64,000 nucleotides of DNA from Deinococcus sonorensis KR-87 (GCF_040256395.1 NZ_CP158299.1:2963405-3027404), one strand, 5' to 3'; shown: positions 49,206-59,474, counted from the first letter of the stretch. Notes: generated by a model not told the origin, from the sequence alone. A program made the numbers and translations.

Positions 49206-49278
49206 CCAGATTTGGGCGAACAAATTGCTAAATTTAGCCAGATTTGTGCAGACGATTTGGAAAATTGAGGCCAGATTG
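49206..49278. repeat. Three CCAGATTTG direct repeats at 32-33 bp spacing plus a palindrome
   Basis: CCAGATTTG at 49206-49214 and 49238-49246, and CCAGATTG at 49271-49278; the steps of 32 and 33 bp equal about three helical turns. Between the first two is the perfect palindrome GCTAAATTTAGC (49227-49238). Just downstream on the promoter side CTGGA-TATTTG-TCCAG (49194-49209) adds an inverted copy. Located directly upstream of the glnB promoter in AT-rich DNA, this looks like a regulator-binding array. Confidence 0.6.
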
Positions 49279-49314
49279 CCCATTCTCGGTGCCCAACGCT
49301 GGCAGCTAACCAAA

Positions 49315-49340
49315 TGGAAAGGGCCACCCGGAGGTGGCCC
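49315..49340 (-). terminator. Terminator after the DUF4126 gene
   Basis: GGGCCACC (49321-49328) pairs with GGTGGCCC (49333-49340) around CGGA; TTTCCATTT follows on the minus strand. Confidence 0.7.
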
Positions 49341-49362
49341 CAAGCCCGACTGCCTCTTCCTT

Positions 49363-49935
49363 TCAGATGCGGCTGCGCCCGGACAGACGGTAGCGGACCC
49401 GGCCCAGCAGGCGCCACGCCTGCCACACCAGCAGCGCCAGCACCACCACCGCCAGCAGCGGAAACAACACAGCCAGCACACTCAGCAGCAGCGATAGGCC
49501 GTCTTCGATGCTGGAGACGACCGGATTGCCCACGCCGGCGGTCAGCGTGGTGGCAGCCGGTCGGAGCACGGTCCGGGTGGCATGCACCCCACCCGACACC
49601 AACAGCCCCAGCACGAGCGCCAGGGTTGGGTTCAGGCCGGTGGCGGCCCCGTGCTGGCTGGCAAACAGCACTCCACCTGCCGCCACATTCACCACCCCAC
49701 CTGCCAGATGCAGCACGTGGTCCACCCCGGGAATCTTGTCGCCCACAAAATCCAGCAGGCCCAGCACCACGATGCCCAGCAGCACCCAGGGACTGGACAG
49801 CCAGGCGAACGGCCCGGCCAGATGCAGCAGCCCCAGCCGGTCCAGGAGCCCCACCAGCAGCAGCGGAATGTAGGCATTCAGGCCCGCCGCGCCCGAAAGG
49901 CCCAGGCCGGACAGCGCGTTCGTCAGGAGGTCCAT
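49363..49935 (-). CDS. DUF4126-type membrane protein
   Basis: 190 residues from the ATG at 49935. About six hydrophobic segments; GLSGAAGLNAYIPLLLVGLLDR at the N-terminus and IPGVDHVLHLAGGVVNVAAGG in the middle are typical of DUF4126. Family function is unknown. It is followed by a terminator, and the pth gene is upstream on the same strand with about 38 nt between. Confidence 0.82.
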   Translation of the reverse strand: MDLLTNALSGLGLSGAAGLNAYIPLLLVGLLDRLGLLHLAGPFAWLSSPWVLLGIVVLGLLDFVGDKIPGVDHVLHLAGGVVNVAAGGVLFASQHGAATGLNPTLALVLGLLVSGGVHATRTVLRPAATTLTAGVGNPVVSSIEDGLSLLLSVLAVLFPLLAVVVLALLVWQAWRLLGRVRYRLSGRSRI

Positions 49936-49973
49936 ATGCCTGCAGGTACGCGCCCAGGCCAGGGAAAGATGCG

Positions 49974-50576
49974 TTACTGCTCGGCGACCACTTCGGTGGG
50001 GGCAGGGGGCCGCAGGTCGGTGCTGTTGTAGCGGGCCTGGGCTTCCCGCAGCCCCTGGGTGGCCCACAGCTGGGCGGCGTCGGCCGCCAGCGAGAGCAGC
50101 TGCTCCAGCACTGGGCGCTCGGTTTCGGCCCAGCGGCTCAGCACCCAGTCGGCCGGGTCGCGGCCCGCCGGCGGGCGGCTGATGCCCAGCTTGAGCCGGT
50201 CGAAGGCCTCGGTGCCCAGCAGCCGGATGATGTCACGCAGGCCGTTCTGCCCGCCATGGCGCCCGCCGTGCCGCAGCCGCAGCAGGCCGAATGGGCTGTC
50301 GAGGTCGTCCTGCACCACCAGAAGTTCGGCAGGCGAGAGCTTGTGATAGGCCAGCACCGGCTGAACCGCCCGCCCGCTGGAATTCATGAAGGTCTGCGGC
50401 TTGAGCAGCAGCACCTTCTGGCCGGCGGGCCGGATCTCGGCCACCTCCGCCGCGCCCTGCAGGCGCCAGCTGACGCTGTGCCGCCGCGCCAGCTCATCCA
50501 GCACCAGCCAGCCCACGTTGTGGCGGGTCTGGGCGTAGGTGCTGCCCGGATTGCCCAGGCCAACGATCAGCCGCAT
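49974..50576 (-). CDS. pth: Peptidyl-tRNA hydrolase
   Basis: 200 residues. Catalytic His19 in TRHNVGW, Asn9 in GLGNPG, Asn65 in FMNSSG and Asp90 in VVQDDLD match E. coli Pth residues. [13 protein letters not shown] is the tRNA-contact loop. It releases peptides from prematurely dropped peptidyl-tRNA. Its ATG directly follows the TGA of the upstream small gene. Confidence 0.96.
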   Translation of the reverse strand: MRLIVGLGNPGSTYAQTRHNVGWLVLDELARRHSVSWRLQGAAEVAEIRPAGQKVLLLKPQTFMNSSGRAVQPVLAYHKLSPAELLVVQDDLDSPFGLLRLRHGGRHGGQNGLRDIIRLLGTEAFDRLKLGISRPPAGRDPADWVLSRWAETERPVLEQLLSLAADAAQLWATQGLREAQARYNSTDLRPPAPTEVVAEQ

Positions 50577-50981
50577 TCAGGCATCCAGCCGGTCCAGCAG
50601 TTCGTGCACCTGCGCCTCGGTCTCGCGGACGCGCGGCGTGGCGCGCGCCTGCTGGTAGCCGGCGTAGAAGTCCGCGAAGCGGGTATCCATGCCGCCGGTC
50701 AGCAGCCCCAGCGCCTGCCGCACGTCCTGCAGGTGCCGCTCGCTGAGCGTCTCCTTGCTGTCGATCACCTCGTCCAGCGTGGCCATCAGGCCGCTCAGCG
50801 GCCGCAGCCACTGGAAGTGCGGGTGGTTCATAACGAGGTTGTACAGCGCGAACGGCCCTTCGATGTGGCCCTCGCGGAACTCGTACTCGCTGCGGGCCAC
50901 GTCCAGCAGCGCCGAGTGAAAGTGGCGCAGCGCGGTGGCCAGGCTGGTCAGGCGGGTCCGCATGGCAGAGGGGGTGGTCAT
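50577..50981 (-). CDS. Hypothetical helical protein upstream of pth
   Basis: 134 residues, all-alpha by appearance (ALRHFHSALLDVARSEYEF, LMATLDEVIDSKETLSERHL, ETEAQVHELLDRLD). No motif recognised. The start is supported by TAGACT 7 nt upstream. The stop abuts the pth start (TGAATG), so the two are translationally linked. Confidence 0.7.
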   Translation of the reverse strand: MTTPSAMRTRLTSLATALRHFHSALLDVARSEYEFREGHIEGPFALYNLVMNHPHFQWLRPLSGLMATLDEVIDSKETLSERHLQDVRQALGLLTGGMDTRFADFYAGYQQARATPRVRETEAQVHELLDRLDA

Positions 50982-50988
50982 GACCAGC

Positions 50989-50994
50989 AGTCTA
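50989..50994 (-). promoter_or_regulatory. -10 box of a leaderless start (TAGACT)
   Basis: On the minus strand TAGACT ends 7 nt before the ATG at 50981. Confidence 0.45.
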
Positions 50995-51030
50995 ACGCGG
51001 CCTCTCCGGAGTGCTGTGGCCCCCGCCTGC

Positions 51031-51036
51031 TACCCT
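51031..51036 (+). promoter_or_regulatory. -10 box of a leaderless start (TACCCT)
   Basis: TACCCT ends 6 nt before the ATG at 51043. It faces the divergent -10 at 50989-50994 across about 36 bp. Confidence 0.5.
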
Positions 51037-51042
51037 GCCCTC

Positions 51043-51558
51043 ATGCGTTACCGCGAGTTCACTGAGGACGATTTCGAGGCGCTGCATCAGCTGGACCTGC
51101 AGGTGCAGCGTCAGCTGGACCCCGGCTTTGACGCGCTGCCGGAACGGGAGCAGGAAGGCCGCGTCCGCACCAGCCTGCCGGCCCTGCGCTTCTACCTGCG
51201 CAGCGAGCACAGCTTCGTGGCCGAGGAGGCGGGGCAGCTGCTGGGGCTGATCTTCGCGCAGAGCGTCTGGCAGGGCGACCGGCCGATCCTGCTGGTCACC
51301 GCCTGTCTGGTGGACCGGACCGCGCCGCCGCAGACGGCCGCCGGGTTGCTCCACGCGGTGGTCAAGAGCGCCTACGACGCCGCCGTCTACGAGGTGCACT
51401 ACCCGGTCACGGCCACGCTGGACTCGGCCGCCGAGGCGGAAGGCAGTCACGTGCTGGGCCGGTACGCCGTGCACCATCTGGGCAGCCGGCAGCAGACGGC
51501 TCCGGGCGAGCGACTACGGGGCGGCGGCTACACCGATGCCGGACGCAGCGACGCCTGA
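51043..51558 (+). CDS. GNAT-like acetyltransferase-fold protein (DUF1999-type)
   Basis: 171 residues. MRYREFTEDDFEALHQLDLQV is a typical GNAT first strand-helix; SFVAEEAGQLLGLIFAQSVWQG matches strands 2-4; the acetyl-CoA loop (R/Q-x-x-G-x-G/A) is not conserved. It resembles the Thermus/Deinococcus DUF1999 group by layout, but I cannot confirm. Substrate unknown. The start is fixed by the leaderless -10 box. Confidence 0.68.
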   Translation: MRYREFTEDDFEALHQLDLQVQRQLDPGFDALPEREQEGRVRTSLPALRFYLRSEHSFVAEEAGQLLGLIFAQSVWQGDRPILLVTACLVDRTAPPQTAAGLLHAVVKSAYDAAVYEVHYPVTATLDSAAEAEGSHVLGRYAVHHLGSRQQTAPGERLRGGGYTDAGRSDA

Positions 51559-51597
51559 AGGATCGCCGCTGGAAGAGCCCGGTAAGAGTGCGCGCGC

Positions 51598-51603
51598 CAT
51601 ACT
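51598..51603 (+). promoter_or_regulatory. -10-like box (CATACT) before a leaderless start
   Basis: CATACT ends 6 nt before the ATG at 51610. Confidence 0.4.
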
Positions 51604-51609
51604 GCCCGC

Positions 51610-51834
51610 ATGACCCAGACGAACCCCCGCACCACCCGCACCCTCATCGGCGTTCACGGCATGGACCGGGCCAGTGGGGACCGTGTGGCCGCCGCGCTGC
51701 TGGCGATGCCCGGCGTCGCCAAGGCCACCCCCGACGACGGCCAGATTGAGGTGCACTACGATCCGTCGCAGCACACCATCATGGACCTGATCCGCACCAT
51801 CCGCACCCAGGGCTTCCTGGCGGGCATGCTGTAA
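51610..51834 (+). CDS. Heavy-metal-associated (HMA)-like domain protein lacking the CxxC motif
   Basis: 74 residues. A ferredoxin-like beta-alpha-beta-beta-alpha-beta fold typical of CopZ/Mer[51 protein letters not shown]. Where metal chaperones have GMTCxxC this has GMDRASG, so neither cysteine is present and copper binding is unlikely. Followed by a strong terminator, so monocistronic. Confidence 0.8.
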   Translation: MTQTNPRTTRTLIGVHGMDRASGDRVAAALLAMPGVAKATPDDGQIEVHYDPSQHTIMDLIRTIRTQGFLAGML

Positions 51835-51858
51835 GGCTGCAGACCAGCTCGGTCGCTG

Positions 51859-51886
51859 CGCCCGGACGTGTTGTCCGGGCGTTTTT
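51859..51886 (+). terminator. Intrinsic terminator after the HMA-like gene
   Basis: CGCCCGGAC (51859-51867) pairs with GTCCGGGCG (51873-51881), loop GTGTT, then TTTTT. Confidence 0.9.
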
Positions 51887-51924
51887 CTGGTCTTGATGAT
51901 CCTGGCCTCCGCAGCGTCAGGCGC

Positions 51925-51930
51925 TATCAT
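51925..51930 (+). promoter_or_regulatory. -10 box of a leaderless start (TATCAT)
   Basis: TATCAT ends 7 nt before the ATG at 51938. Confidence 0.45.
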
Positions 51931-51937
51931 CGGGCGC

Positions 51938-52252
51938 ATGGACGCGGGCTATCTCGGTGTGCTGACGCTGCGGCTGGAAATGCCCTGGGTCAGCAACCTC
52001 AAGGAAAAGCGGGCGCTGGTGCGGCCGGTGGTGGAGCGGCTCAAGGCCCGCTTTCCGGTCACGGTGGCGCGGCTGGACGGCCTGAACGCCCACGACTGGG
52101 AGCTGATCGGGGTGGCCACCCTGTCGTCGGACCGCGAGTGGGTGGTGCAGACGCTGACCATGGCCGCCGATTTCGTGGCCGCGCAGGGCGAGTACCGCGT
52201 CACCGAGGAGTCCAGGGGCATCACGCTCACCGAAGACCTGCTGGACGACTGA
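51938..52252 (+). CDS. DUF503-family protein (YlxP-like)
   Basis: 104 residues from the ATG at 51938. The family pattern is clear: [27 protein letters not shown] near residues 8-34 (motif [16 protein letters not shown]) and [20 protein letters not shown]. Ferredoxin-like fold. In Bacillus YlxP lies in the nusA-infB-rbfA operon and is linked to ribosome maturation, but here the gene stands alone. Followed by a strong terminator. Confidence 0.9.
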   Translation: MDAGYLGVLTLRLEMPWVSNLKEKRALVRPVVERLKARFPVTVARLDGLNAHDWELIGVATLSSDREWVVQTLTMAADFVAAQGEYRVTEESRGITLTEDLLDD

Positions 52253-52253
52253 A

Positions 52254-52289
52254 GCGGGCGGGCCCCACCTGGAGGCCCGCCCGCATTTA
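52254..52289. terminator. Terminator between DUF503 and lepB
   Basis: 11-bp GC stem: GCGGGCGGGCC (52254-52264) with GGCCCGCCCGC (52274-52284), then ATTTAT. Positioned to serve the DUF503 gene and possibly convergent lepB. Confidence 0.8.
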
Positions 52290-52298
52290 TGTGCGCGT

Positions 52299-53084
<786 letters not shown>

Positions 53085-53187
53085 GCGGCTCCTTACTCCG
53101 GGCAGGATAGCGGATTCATCCGGGGGGAACGAGGGACCCTCCGGCAAGCCCCCCAGTGTTTATCGTGTCTTCACCGCTGCCATGCTG

Positions 53188-53193
53188 TACTTT
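53188..53193 (+). promoter_or_regulatory. -10 box of a leaderless start (TACTTT)
   Basis: TACTTT ends 7 nt before the kinase ATG at 53201. Confidence 0.4.
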
Positions 53194-53200
53194 GAAAGTG

Positions 53201-53947
53201 ATGCCGCTGGCCGGAACACTTGTCGATGGACTGTACCAGTTGGTGCGTCCGGTCGGGCGTGGTGCCAGCAGCGTGGTGTACTTCGCGGTGGGACGCGACG
53301 GCCTGCCCTATGCGGTCAAGATGTTCCCGCCGGAACTGCAGCACCACGCCGCACGGGAATTCGAGCACGGCAACCTGCTGGACCATCCGCGACTGGCCCG
53401 GGTGCTGGCCACCACCACCGTGCAGGGCCAGCCGAGCCTGGTGCTGACCTTCGCGCGCGGACAGGTGCTGCAGCTGCGCTACCAGCAGCGCCCGGCCCTG
53501 CGCTTTGAGCGCCGCGCCTTTCTGCTCACCCTGGTGCATGCCCTGGACGCGCTGGCCCACCTGCATGCCCTGGGACTGGTGCACCGCGACGTGAAGCCGG
53601 AGAACCTGATCGTGGACGCCGACGGCAGCGCCAAGCTGGTGGACTTCGACCTGTCCGGCCCGGCGTTTGAGACCTTCGACAGCCCGGTCCGGATCGGGAC
53701 GGCGGCCTTCCTGTCCCCGGAGGCGATCCGGGGCGAACCGCTGGGGCCGCGCAGCGACCTCTACGGCATCGGCCTGCTGCTGCACTGGGGGCTCTACGGT
53801 GAGCTGCCGGGCGGCGACATCGGCCCGGCCAACGATCCGCTGGAAGGGCTATGCCGCTCCCTGCTGCACCCAGACCCGCAGCACCGCCCGGCCAGCGCGC
53901 TGCAGACCCGGCAACTGCTGCTGGAACTCGCCTCCCTGCCCTACTGA
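53201..53947 (+). CDS. Serine/threonine protein kinase, single domain
   Basis: 248 residues, only the kinase domain, no transmembrane or sensor part. Glycine loop [13 protein letters not shown], Lys in [10 protein letters not shown] near residue 42, catalytic loop [12 protein letters not shown] with Asp130, and Mg loop VDFDLSGPA (148-150: Asp-Phe-Asp in place of the usual DFG). The APE position reads LSPEAI and the following D-x-Y-G is present. All catalytic residues are there, so activity is likely. A DFD loop occurs in some bacterial kinases. The leaderless -10 box supports the start at 53201. Confidence 0.9.
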   Translation: MPLAGTLVDGLYQLVRPVGRGASSVVYFAVGRDGLPYAVKMFPPELQHHAAREFEHGNLLDHPRLARVLATTTVQGQPSLVLTFARGQVLQLRYQQRPALRFERRAFLLTLVHALDALAHLHALGLVHRDVKPENLIVDADGSAKLVDFDLSGPAFETFDSPVRIGTAAFLSPEAIRGEPLGPRSDLYGIGLLLHWGLYGELPGGDIGPANDPLEGLCRSLLHPDPQHRPASALQTRQLLLELASLPY

Positions 53948-53996
53948 AAGGCCCAGGAAGAGAGAACGGCAACGGAGCTGCTCGGCGTTCGGGCAG

Positions 53997-54042
53997 GCCG
54001 GACCGGACCACGCTCAGCAACTGCGACGTGGTCCTGTCCGGC
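53997..54042. terminator. Long imperfect hairpin between the kinase gene and guaA
   Basis: GCCGGAC (53997-54003), one mismatch, GGACCACG (54005-54012) pair with CGTGGTCC (54027-54034) and GTCCGGC (54036-54042). The poor U-tract makes efficiency uncertain; probably a bidirectional terminator. Confidence 0.6.
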
Positions 54043-54074
54043 GTTCGGTCATTCCTCGGCAGCTGTGCCCCTCT

Positions 54075-55592
54075 TTATTCCCACTCGATGGTGGCCGGCG
54101 GCTTGCCGGTGATGTCGTACACCACCCGGTTGATCTCGTGGACCTGATTGACGATGCGGTTGCTCATGGTGGCCAGGAACTCGTGGGGCAGACGCGCCCA
54201 TTCGGCCGTCATGAAGTCGTCGGTGCTGACGGCCCGCAGCGCGGCCGTGAAGCTGTAGGTGCGCTCGTCCCCCATCACGCCCACGCTCTGAATGTGCGTC
54301 AGCACCGCCAGCGCCTGGGAGCAGCGGTCATAGAGGTCAAACTCGCGCAGGCCTGAGATGAAGATGTCGTCCACCCGCTTCAGGATGTCGAGTTTCTCGG
54401 GCGTCACCTCACCCAGCACCCGGATGGCCAGGCCCGGGCCGGGAAACGGGTGCCGGGTCCGCACCGCGTCCGGCAGGCCCAGCAGCCGGGCGATCTCGCG
54501 CACCTCGTCCTTGAACAGCGTCCGGAACGGCTCCACCAGGCTGAAGGCCAGGTCGTCCGGGAGGCCGCCCACGTTGTGGTGGCTCTTGATGTTGGCTGCT
54601 CCCTCGCCGCCCGCGCTCTCGATCACGTCCGGGTACAGCGTGCCCTGCGCTAGGAAATCAAAGGGGCCGTACTTGCGCGCCTCGCGCTCGAAGGCGCGGA
54701 TGAACTCGCGGCCGATGACCTTGCGCTTCTGCTCCGGGTCCGAGATGCCCTGCAGCGCCCCCAGGAATTCCTCGCTGGCATCCACCGTGACCAGATGCAC
54801 GCCCAGCGGCTTGAGCGCCGCCTCCACCTGCTCGCGCTCGCCCAGCCGCAGCAGGCCGTGGTCTATGAACACGGCCGTCAGCTGATCTCCCACCGCCCGG
54901 GCCAGCAGCAGGCCCAGGGTGCTGCTGTCCACGCCGCCGGAGATGCCCAGCAGCACCTTGCCGCTCCCCACCTGGGCGCGCACCTGCTCGATGAGCTCCT
55001 CAACGATGTGCTCGGGGTTCCAGTCGCGCGTGACGCCGCACTGCTCCAGGAAGTTGGCCAGCAGTTGCCCACCCTTGGGGGTGTGCACCACTTCCGGGTG
55101 AAACTGCACCCCGTACCGGCGGGTCTCCGGGTTCTCGATGGCCGTGACCGGCGTGTCCTCGGTCTCGGCCACCACCTGATAGCCTTCCGGCAGCGCCGTC
55201 ACGCTGTCACTGTGGCTCATCCAGGCCACGAACTCGCCCTGGATACCGGCGAACAGCTGGCCGCCGTAACGGGTCAGGTCCGCCTTGCCGTACTCGCGCT
55301 TGCCGGCGCGCTTGACGTTGCCGCCCGCCTGCTGCGCCAGGAACTGCATGCCGTAGCAGATGCCCAGCACCGGCACGTCCAGGTCCAGTACCCCCTCGGC
55401 CGGCCGGGGGGCCGCCTCGTCATAGACGCTGCTGGGGCCGCCCGACAGCACGAGGCCCTGCGGCGCCTCCTGCAGAATGCGGGACAGGGGCGTGTTGCCG
55501 GGCAGAATCACGCTGTAGGCGCCCAGCTCGCGAAAGCGCCGGGCAATCAGCCGGGTGAACTGGCTGCCGAAATCGAGGATCACCACACTCAT
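54075..55592 (-). CDS. guaA: GMP synthase (glutamine-hydrolysing)
   Basis: 505 residues from the ATG at 55592 ([11 protein letters not shown]); an in-frame ATG three codons upstream (55601) is equally possible because neither has a ribosome site. Class I amidotransferase: [11 protein letters not shown] with the nucleophile Cys, [11 protein letters not shown] with the His-Glu. ATP pyrophosphatase: [19 protein letters not shown]-loop. C-terminal dimerisation domain ends [28 protein letters not shown] (last residues KPPATIEWE). It converts XMP and glutamine to GMP. Confidence 0.97.
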   Translation of the reverse strand: MSVVILDFGSQFTRLIARRFRELGAYSVILPGNTPLSRILQEAPQGLVLSGGPSSVYDEAAPRPAEGVLDLDVPVLGICYGMQFLAQQAGGNVKRAGKREYGKADLTRYGGQLFAGIQGEFVAWMSHSDSVTALPEGYQVVAETEDTPVTAIENPETRRYGVQFHPEVVHTPKGGQLLANFLEQCGVTRDWNPEHIVEELIEQVRAQVGSGKVLLGISGGVDSSTLGLLLARAVGDQLTAVFIDHGLLRLGEREQVEAALKPLGVHLVTVDASEEFLGALQGISDPEQKRKVIGREFIRAFEREARKYGPFDFLAQGTLYPDVIESAGGEGAANIKSHHNVGGLPDDLAFSLVEPFRTLFKDEVREIARLLGLPDAVRTRHPFPGPGLAIRVLGEVTPEKLDILKRVDDIFISGLREFDLYDRCSQALAVLTHIQSVGVMGDERTYSFTAALRAVSTDDFMTAEWARLPHEFLATMSNRIVNQVHEINRVVYDITGKPPATIEWE

Positions 55593-55634
55593 GACGCGCA
55601 TTGTGTCATGAGAAGGGCGGACCGGCAGGCCGCG

Positions 55635-57068
55635 CTACTTCAGGCTGATGCGAACCGGCGCGCTGGACGGCATCCGGACCACCGTGTACATCGGGGCGTA
55701 GCCGGGCGCACTCAGCCGCAGGCGATACGGCCCCGGCGTGTCGGGGAAATGCAGCGTGCCGGGCGCGGTTCCCAGTACGCTGCCCTCCTTCAGCGCGCTG
55801 CCGGCCGGGGCCTCCTCCACCGTCACCTGCACCTTCGCCGCCGCGCCACTCACCTGGAACGGCACGTCGCAGCACACGGCCGCCACCGCCGGGGCCGAGC
55901 TGGCGCTGCGGTAACCCCAATAGCCGGCACCGAGCAGCACCAGCACCCCGGCCACCGCCAGGGGCAGCGCGGTGCGGCGGGCGGACGGTCGCCCGGACCC
56001 CGGCACCGCCTTCACCACCCGCCAGCTGTGGTCCTCCTCCCAGCCGATCCGTACCGGCTCGTTGCGGGGCGTCCGGGCCGCCGCCCGGGGGGCCGGCTCC
56101 ACCGGAACAGGCGGCGTGGGCGGCGGGGCCGTCACCGGCGCCGCTTCCGCCAGGAAGTCCATGGGTGGGGGTGGCTCGAAGGGCGGCAGATCGTCGAAGC
56201 CGATCCGGATCGGCTCGGGAATGACGGGCGGCGCGGCGGGCGCAGGCCGGGGGTCGGCGAGCAGCGTCGTTTCTGCCGGGTCCGGCTCACCGATCACGAT
56301 CACCTCGGCGGCCCCCCGCAGCGGCTGAGGCGCGGCGTCCTGCAGATCCGGGACGGGGCTGGCCTGCGGCCTCTCCTGCACCGGGATGGGAGGCGGCATG
56401 ACCTCCACCACCGGCGAGACCGGCTCCGGCGGCGCACTCACCGGCTGAGGCTGCGGCGACACGGCGACCGAACTCGCGGGCGCCTCGCGGGTGGGCTGTG
56501 CCCGCCGCATGGGCCGGGCGCGGGGGGGTGGGGGCGGCGCGTTCAGCAGGTCCAGCGCCTCCTGGGCACTGAGCTGCTCCAACCGCTGCAGCGCGGCCGG
56601 CCGGACCCCCAGATGGTCCAGCGTGGCGGCCAGATCGCGCAGGTCGTCCTGGGGGGTGACTCCCGCACGCCAGGGCAGCCCGGCGCCTGCCAGCCGCACC
56701 TGCCCGTCCACCAGCCACAGCTGCGCCGGTCCCACGCCGCCGTGTGGCCGTCCGGCCGCGTGCAGCGCCGCCAGCGCTTCGAGCGCCCCCCGGGCCGTCT
56801 GCTCCGGGTTGCTGGCCGGGGCCGCCAGCGGGGACAGTTCGGTCAGGGCGTAGGGCTGGCCCGCCTCTCGCCCGGTGTCGGTCAGGGGCAGCAGCCACGC
56901 CGAGTCCGGCACGGGGCCAATCTCGCCTCCGGGCGGCAGCAGGTACAGCAGGGCCGGCATCCCGCTCAGCCGGTCCACCGCCCGCAGCGCCTGCACCGGT
57001 CCTTCCGTGGCCCCGGCATCCAGACCGGGCAGCGGCTGGAGCACCACATAGGGGCCGAAGGTTCTCAC
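55635..57068 (-). CDS. Kinase-like (pseudokinase) membrane protein with C-terminal PEGA domain
   Basis: 477 residues from a GTG at 57068, supported by TATACT exactly 6 nt upstream. The first 190 residues follow a protein kinase layout, but the catalytic loop reads HGGVGPAQLWLVD instead of HRDxKPxN, and the DFG position reads LAGAGLP. The enzyme core is therefore degenerate. It continues with a long Pro-rich linker (about 200-360, PPPPPRARP, PPPIPVQERP), a membrane helix near 365-385, and a PEGA domain (VEEAPAGSALKEGSVLGTAP, YRLRLSAPGYAP) outside. PEGA domains often bind cell-surface ligands. Probably a sensory or scaffold protein. Confidence 0.75.
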   Translation of the reverse strand: MRTFGPYVVLQPLPGLDAGATEGPVQALRAVDRLSGMPALLYLLPPGGEIGPVPDSAWLLPLTDTGREAGQPYALTELSPLAAPASNPEQTARGALEALAALHAAGRPHGGVGPAQLWLVDGQVRLAGAGLPWRAGVTPQDDLRDLAATLDHLGVRPAALQRLEQLSAQEALDLLNAPPPPPRARPMRRAQPTREAPASSVAVSPQPQPVSAPPEPVSPVVEVMPPPIPVQERPQASPVPDLQDAAPQPLRGAAEVIVIGEPDPAETTLLADPRPAPAAPPVIPEPIRIGFDDLPPFEPPPPMDFLAEAAPVTAPPPTPPVPVEPAPRAAARTPRNEPVRIGWEEDHSWRVVKAVPGSGRPSARRTALPLAVAGVLVLLGAGYWGYRSASSAPAVAAVCCDVPFQVSGAAAKVQVTVEEAPAGSALKEGSVLGTAPGTLHFPDTPGPYRLRLSAPGYAPMYTVVRMPSSAPVRISLK

Positions 57069-57074
57069 GCGGCC

Positions 57075-57080
57075 AGTATA
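57075..57080 (-). promoter_or_regulatory. -10 box of a leaderless GTG start (TATACT)
   Basis: On the minus strand TATACT ends 6 nt before the GTG at 57068, which supports the GTG as the true start. Confidence 0.6.
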
Positions 57081-57148
57081 CCGGGGGTGAGGCCGCCACT
57101 GCACGCTTCTTTGTAAGCGTCTCACTTGCCCCCGCGCGGCCGGTGCGC

Positions 57149-57154
57149 TACAAC
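57149..57154 (+). promoter_or_regulatory. -10 box of a leaderless start (TACAAC)
   Basis: TACAAC ends 7 nt before the ATG at 57162. TTGCCC at 57126-57131 is a possible -35 (17-bp spacer). Confidence 0.5.
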
Positions 57155-57161
57155 TCGCAGT

Positions 57162-58223
<1,062 letters not shown>

Positions 58224-58228
58224 ACGCC

Positions 58229-58888
58229 GTGATCTCGTCATCTCCCCTGCGGGAACAGAGCGGCAGCCAGCATCCGGGCCTGCAGGGCTCCAAGACGCGG
58301 GTGCTGGACCTGCTCAAGCGGCACGGTGCCCAGACGGCCGCCGCCCTGGCCGAGCGGCTGGACGTGAGCCTGCCGGCCGCCCGCAAGCACCTGCAGGACC
58401 TGCAGGAAGCGGGCCTGGTGGTGGCGCGCACCGAGAAGCCCGGCGGACGTGGACGGCCGCAGCATGTCTTCGCGCTGAGCGAGCGCGGCGAAAGCACCTT
58501 CCCCAAGAGTTACGCCACCCTGTGCAGCGACGTGCTGGGCCATGTGCAGCAGCTGTTCGGCGAGGGGGCGGTGATGCAGGTGATGGACGCCCGGCGGGTG
58601 GAGCTGTACCGCCGGCTGGCCCCACTGATCCAGCAACCGCTGCTGGGCGACCGGGTGACGGCGCTGGCCGACGAACTCCGGCTGGCCGGCTACGCGGCCG
58701 AGGCGGTGTGCGAGGACGGCGTGTGGTACCTGCTGGAGCGCAACTGCCCGGCCCTCAAGGTGGCCCGTGAATTCAACCAGCTGTGTCAGTCGGAGCTGAC
58801 GCTGTACCGCGAACTGCTGCAGGCCCCGGTGACGCGCGAGAGCCGTATCGCCTGCGGCGCTGCGGAGTGCCGCTACCGTATAGGCTGA
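58229..58888 (+). CDS. Winged-helix regulator with C-terminal cysteines (SufR-like)
   Basis: 219 residues from a GTG at 58229, 5 nt after the Mrp stop. The N-terminal DNA-binding domain is RVLDLLKRHGAQTAAALAERLDVSLPAARKHLQDLQEAGLVVAR with a winged-helix pattern (LDVSLPAARKHLQDL as recognition helix). Four cysteines at 173, 186, 209 and 214 in the C-terminal part (ERNCPALK, QLCQSEL, ACGAAEC) could ligate an Fe-S cluster as in SufR. Adjacency to the Mrp-family carrier fits an Fe-S status regulator. The repressor role is inference. Confidence 0.78.
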   Translation: MISSSPLREQSGSQHPGLQGSKTRVLDLLKRHGAQTAAALAERLDVSLPAARKHLQDLQEAGLVVARTEKPGGRGRPQHVFALSERGESTFPKSYATLCSDVLGHVQQLFGEGAVMQVMDARRVELYRRLAPLIQQPLLGDRVTALADELRLAGYAAEAVCEDGVWYLLERNCPALKVAREFNQLCQSELTLYRELLQAPVTRESRIACGAAECRYRIG

Positions 58889-58893
58889 GCGGC

Positions 58894-59439
58894 GTGGGAC
58901 TTCCTCGCGCCGAGCACATGCAGGACGGCCCGCTCTACGGGCTGGTGGCGTGGCCGTCCCCGGAACTGGACAGCTGGTTGCGGCGCGAGCAGCAGCGCCT
59001 GCAGGTCCGCAGTTACGGCGAACCGCACCTGAACCTGCGGGCTCCCTTCTACAGCGCCTGCGACGAGGCAGAGCTGGTGGCCAGCCTGCGGCGGATGCTC
59101 AGCGGCTGCCCGCCCTTTGAGGTGCAGCTGACCGGGTGGCGCACCTTCCCGCACGTGGTGTTTCTGGAATGCCGCACCACGCCGGCGCTGGAGCACCTGC
59201 ACCAGCAGGTGCTGACGCTGCCGTGCGCGCCACCCCAACCGTTCGATCACAAGGAATACATTCCGCATCTCACGCTGGCGCTGGGCGTGATGAGCTGGGC
59301 GGAGCCGGCACTGCACCAGGAACTGGAGCGCATGCCGCTGCCGGTCAGCCGGTTTCCGGTGACGGCCCTGAGCCTCACCCGAGAGGACGGCGGCGAGTTG
59401 CGGGAAGTGCATACCTTCCCGCTGGGCCAGCACGGTTAA
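58894..59439 (+). CDS. 2'-5' RNA ligase/2H phosphoesterase-family protein
   Basis: 181 residues from the GTG at 58894 (an ATG at 58918 is an alternative). Two 2H motifs: PHLNLRAPF (HxN instead of HxT) near residue 45 and PHLTLALG (HxT) near 125, with LYGLVAWPSPELDSWL at the N-terminus. The 2H fold handles 2',3'-cyclic or 2'-5' phosphodiester ends of RNA. The first motif has Asn for Thr, so activity is uncertain. Confidence 0.78.
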   Translation: MGLPRAEHMQDGPLYGLVAWPSPELDSWLRREQQRLQVRSYGEPHLNLRAPFYSACDEAELVASLRRMLSGCPPFEVQLTGWRTFPHVVFLECRTTPALEHLHQQVLTLPCAPPQPFDHKEYIPHLTLALGVMSWAEPALHQELERMPLPVSRFPVTALSLTREDGGELREVHTFPLGQHG

Positions 59440-59474
59440 TGCCGGAGAGCCAGAACGATCGGCCCTCCGGCATT
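59438..59474. terminator. Bidirectional terminator between convergent genes
   Basis: AATGCCGGAG-A-GCC (59438-59451) pairs with GGC-C-CTCCGGCATT (59461-59474). The stem overlaps the stop codon of the 2H gene. Confidence 0.7.

Noticed and set aside
49206..49278. A miniature CRISPR array for the CCAGATTTG copies
   Set aside because: The repeats are only 9 bp, imperfect in the third copy, and sit in a promoter region; an operator array is far more likely.
54795..57116. A 773-codon plus-strand frame opposite guaA and the PEGA protein
   Set aside because: Antisense to guaA and the pseudokinase gene, both strongly supported by motifs.
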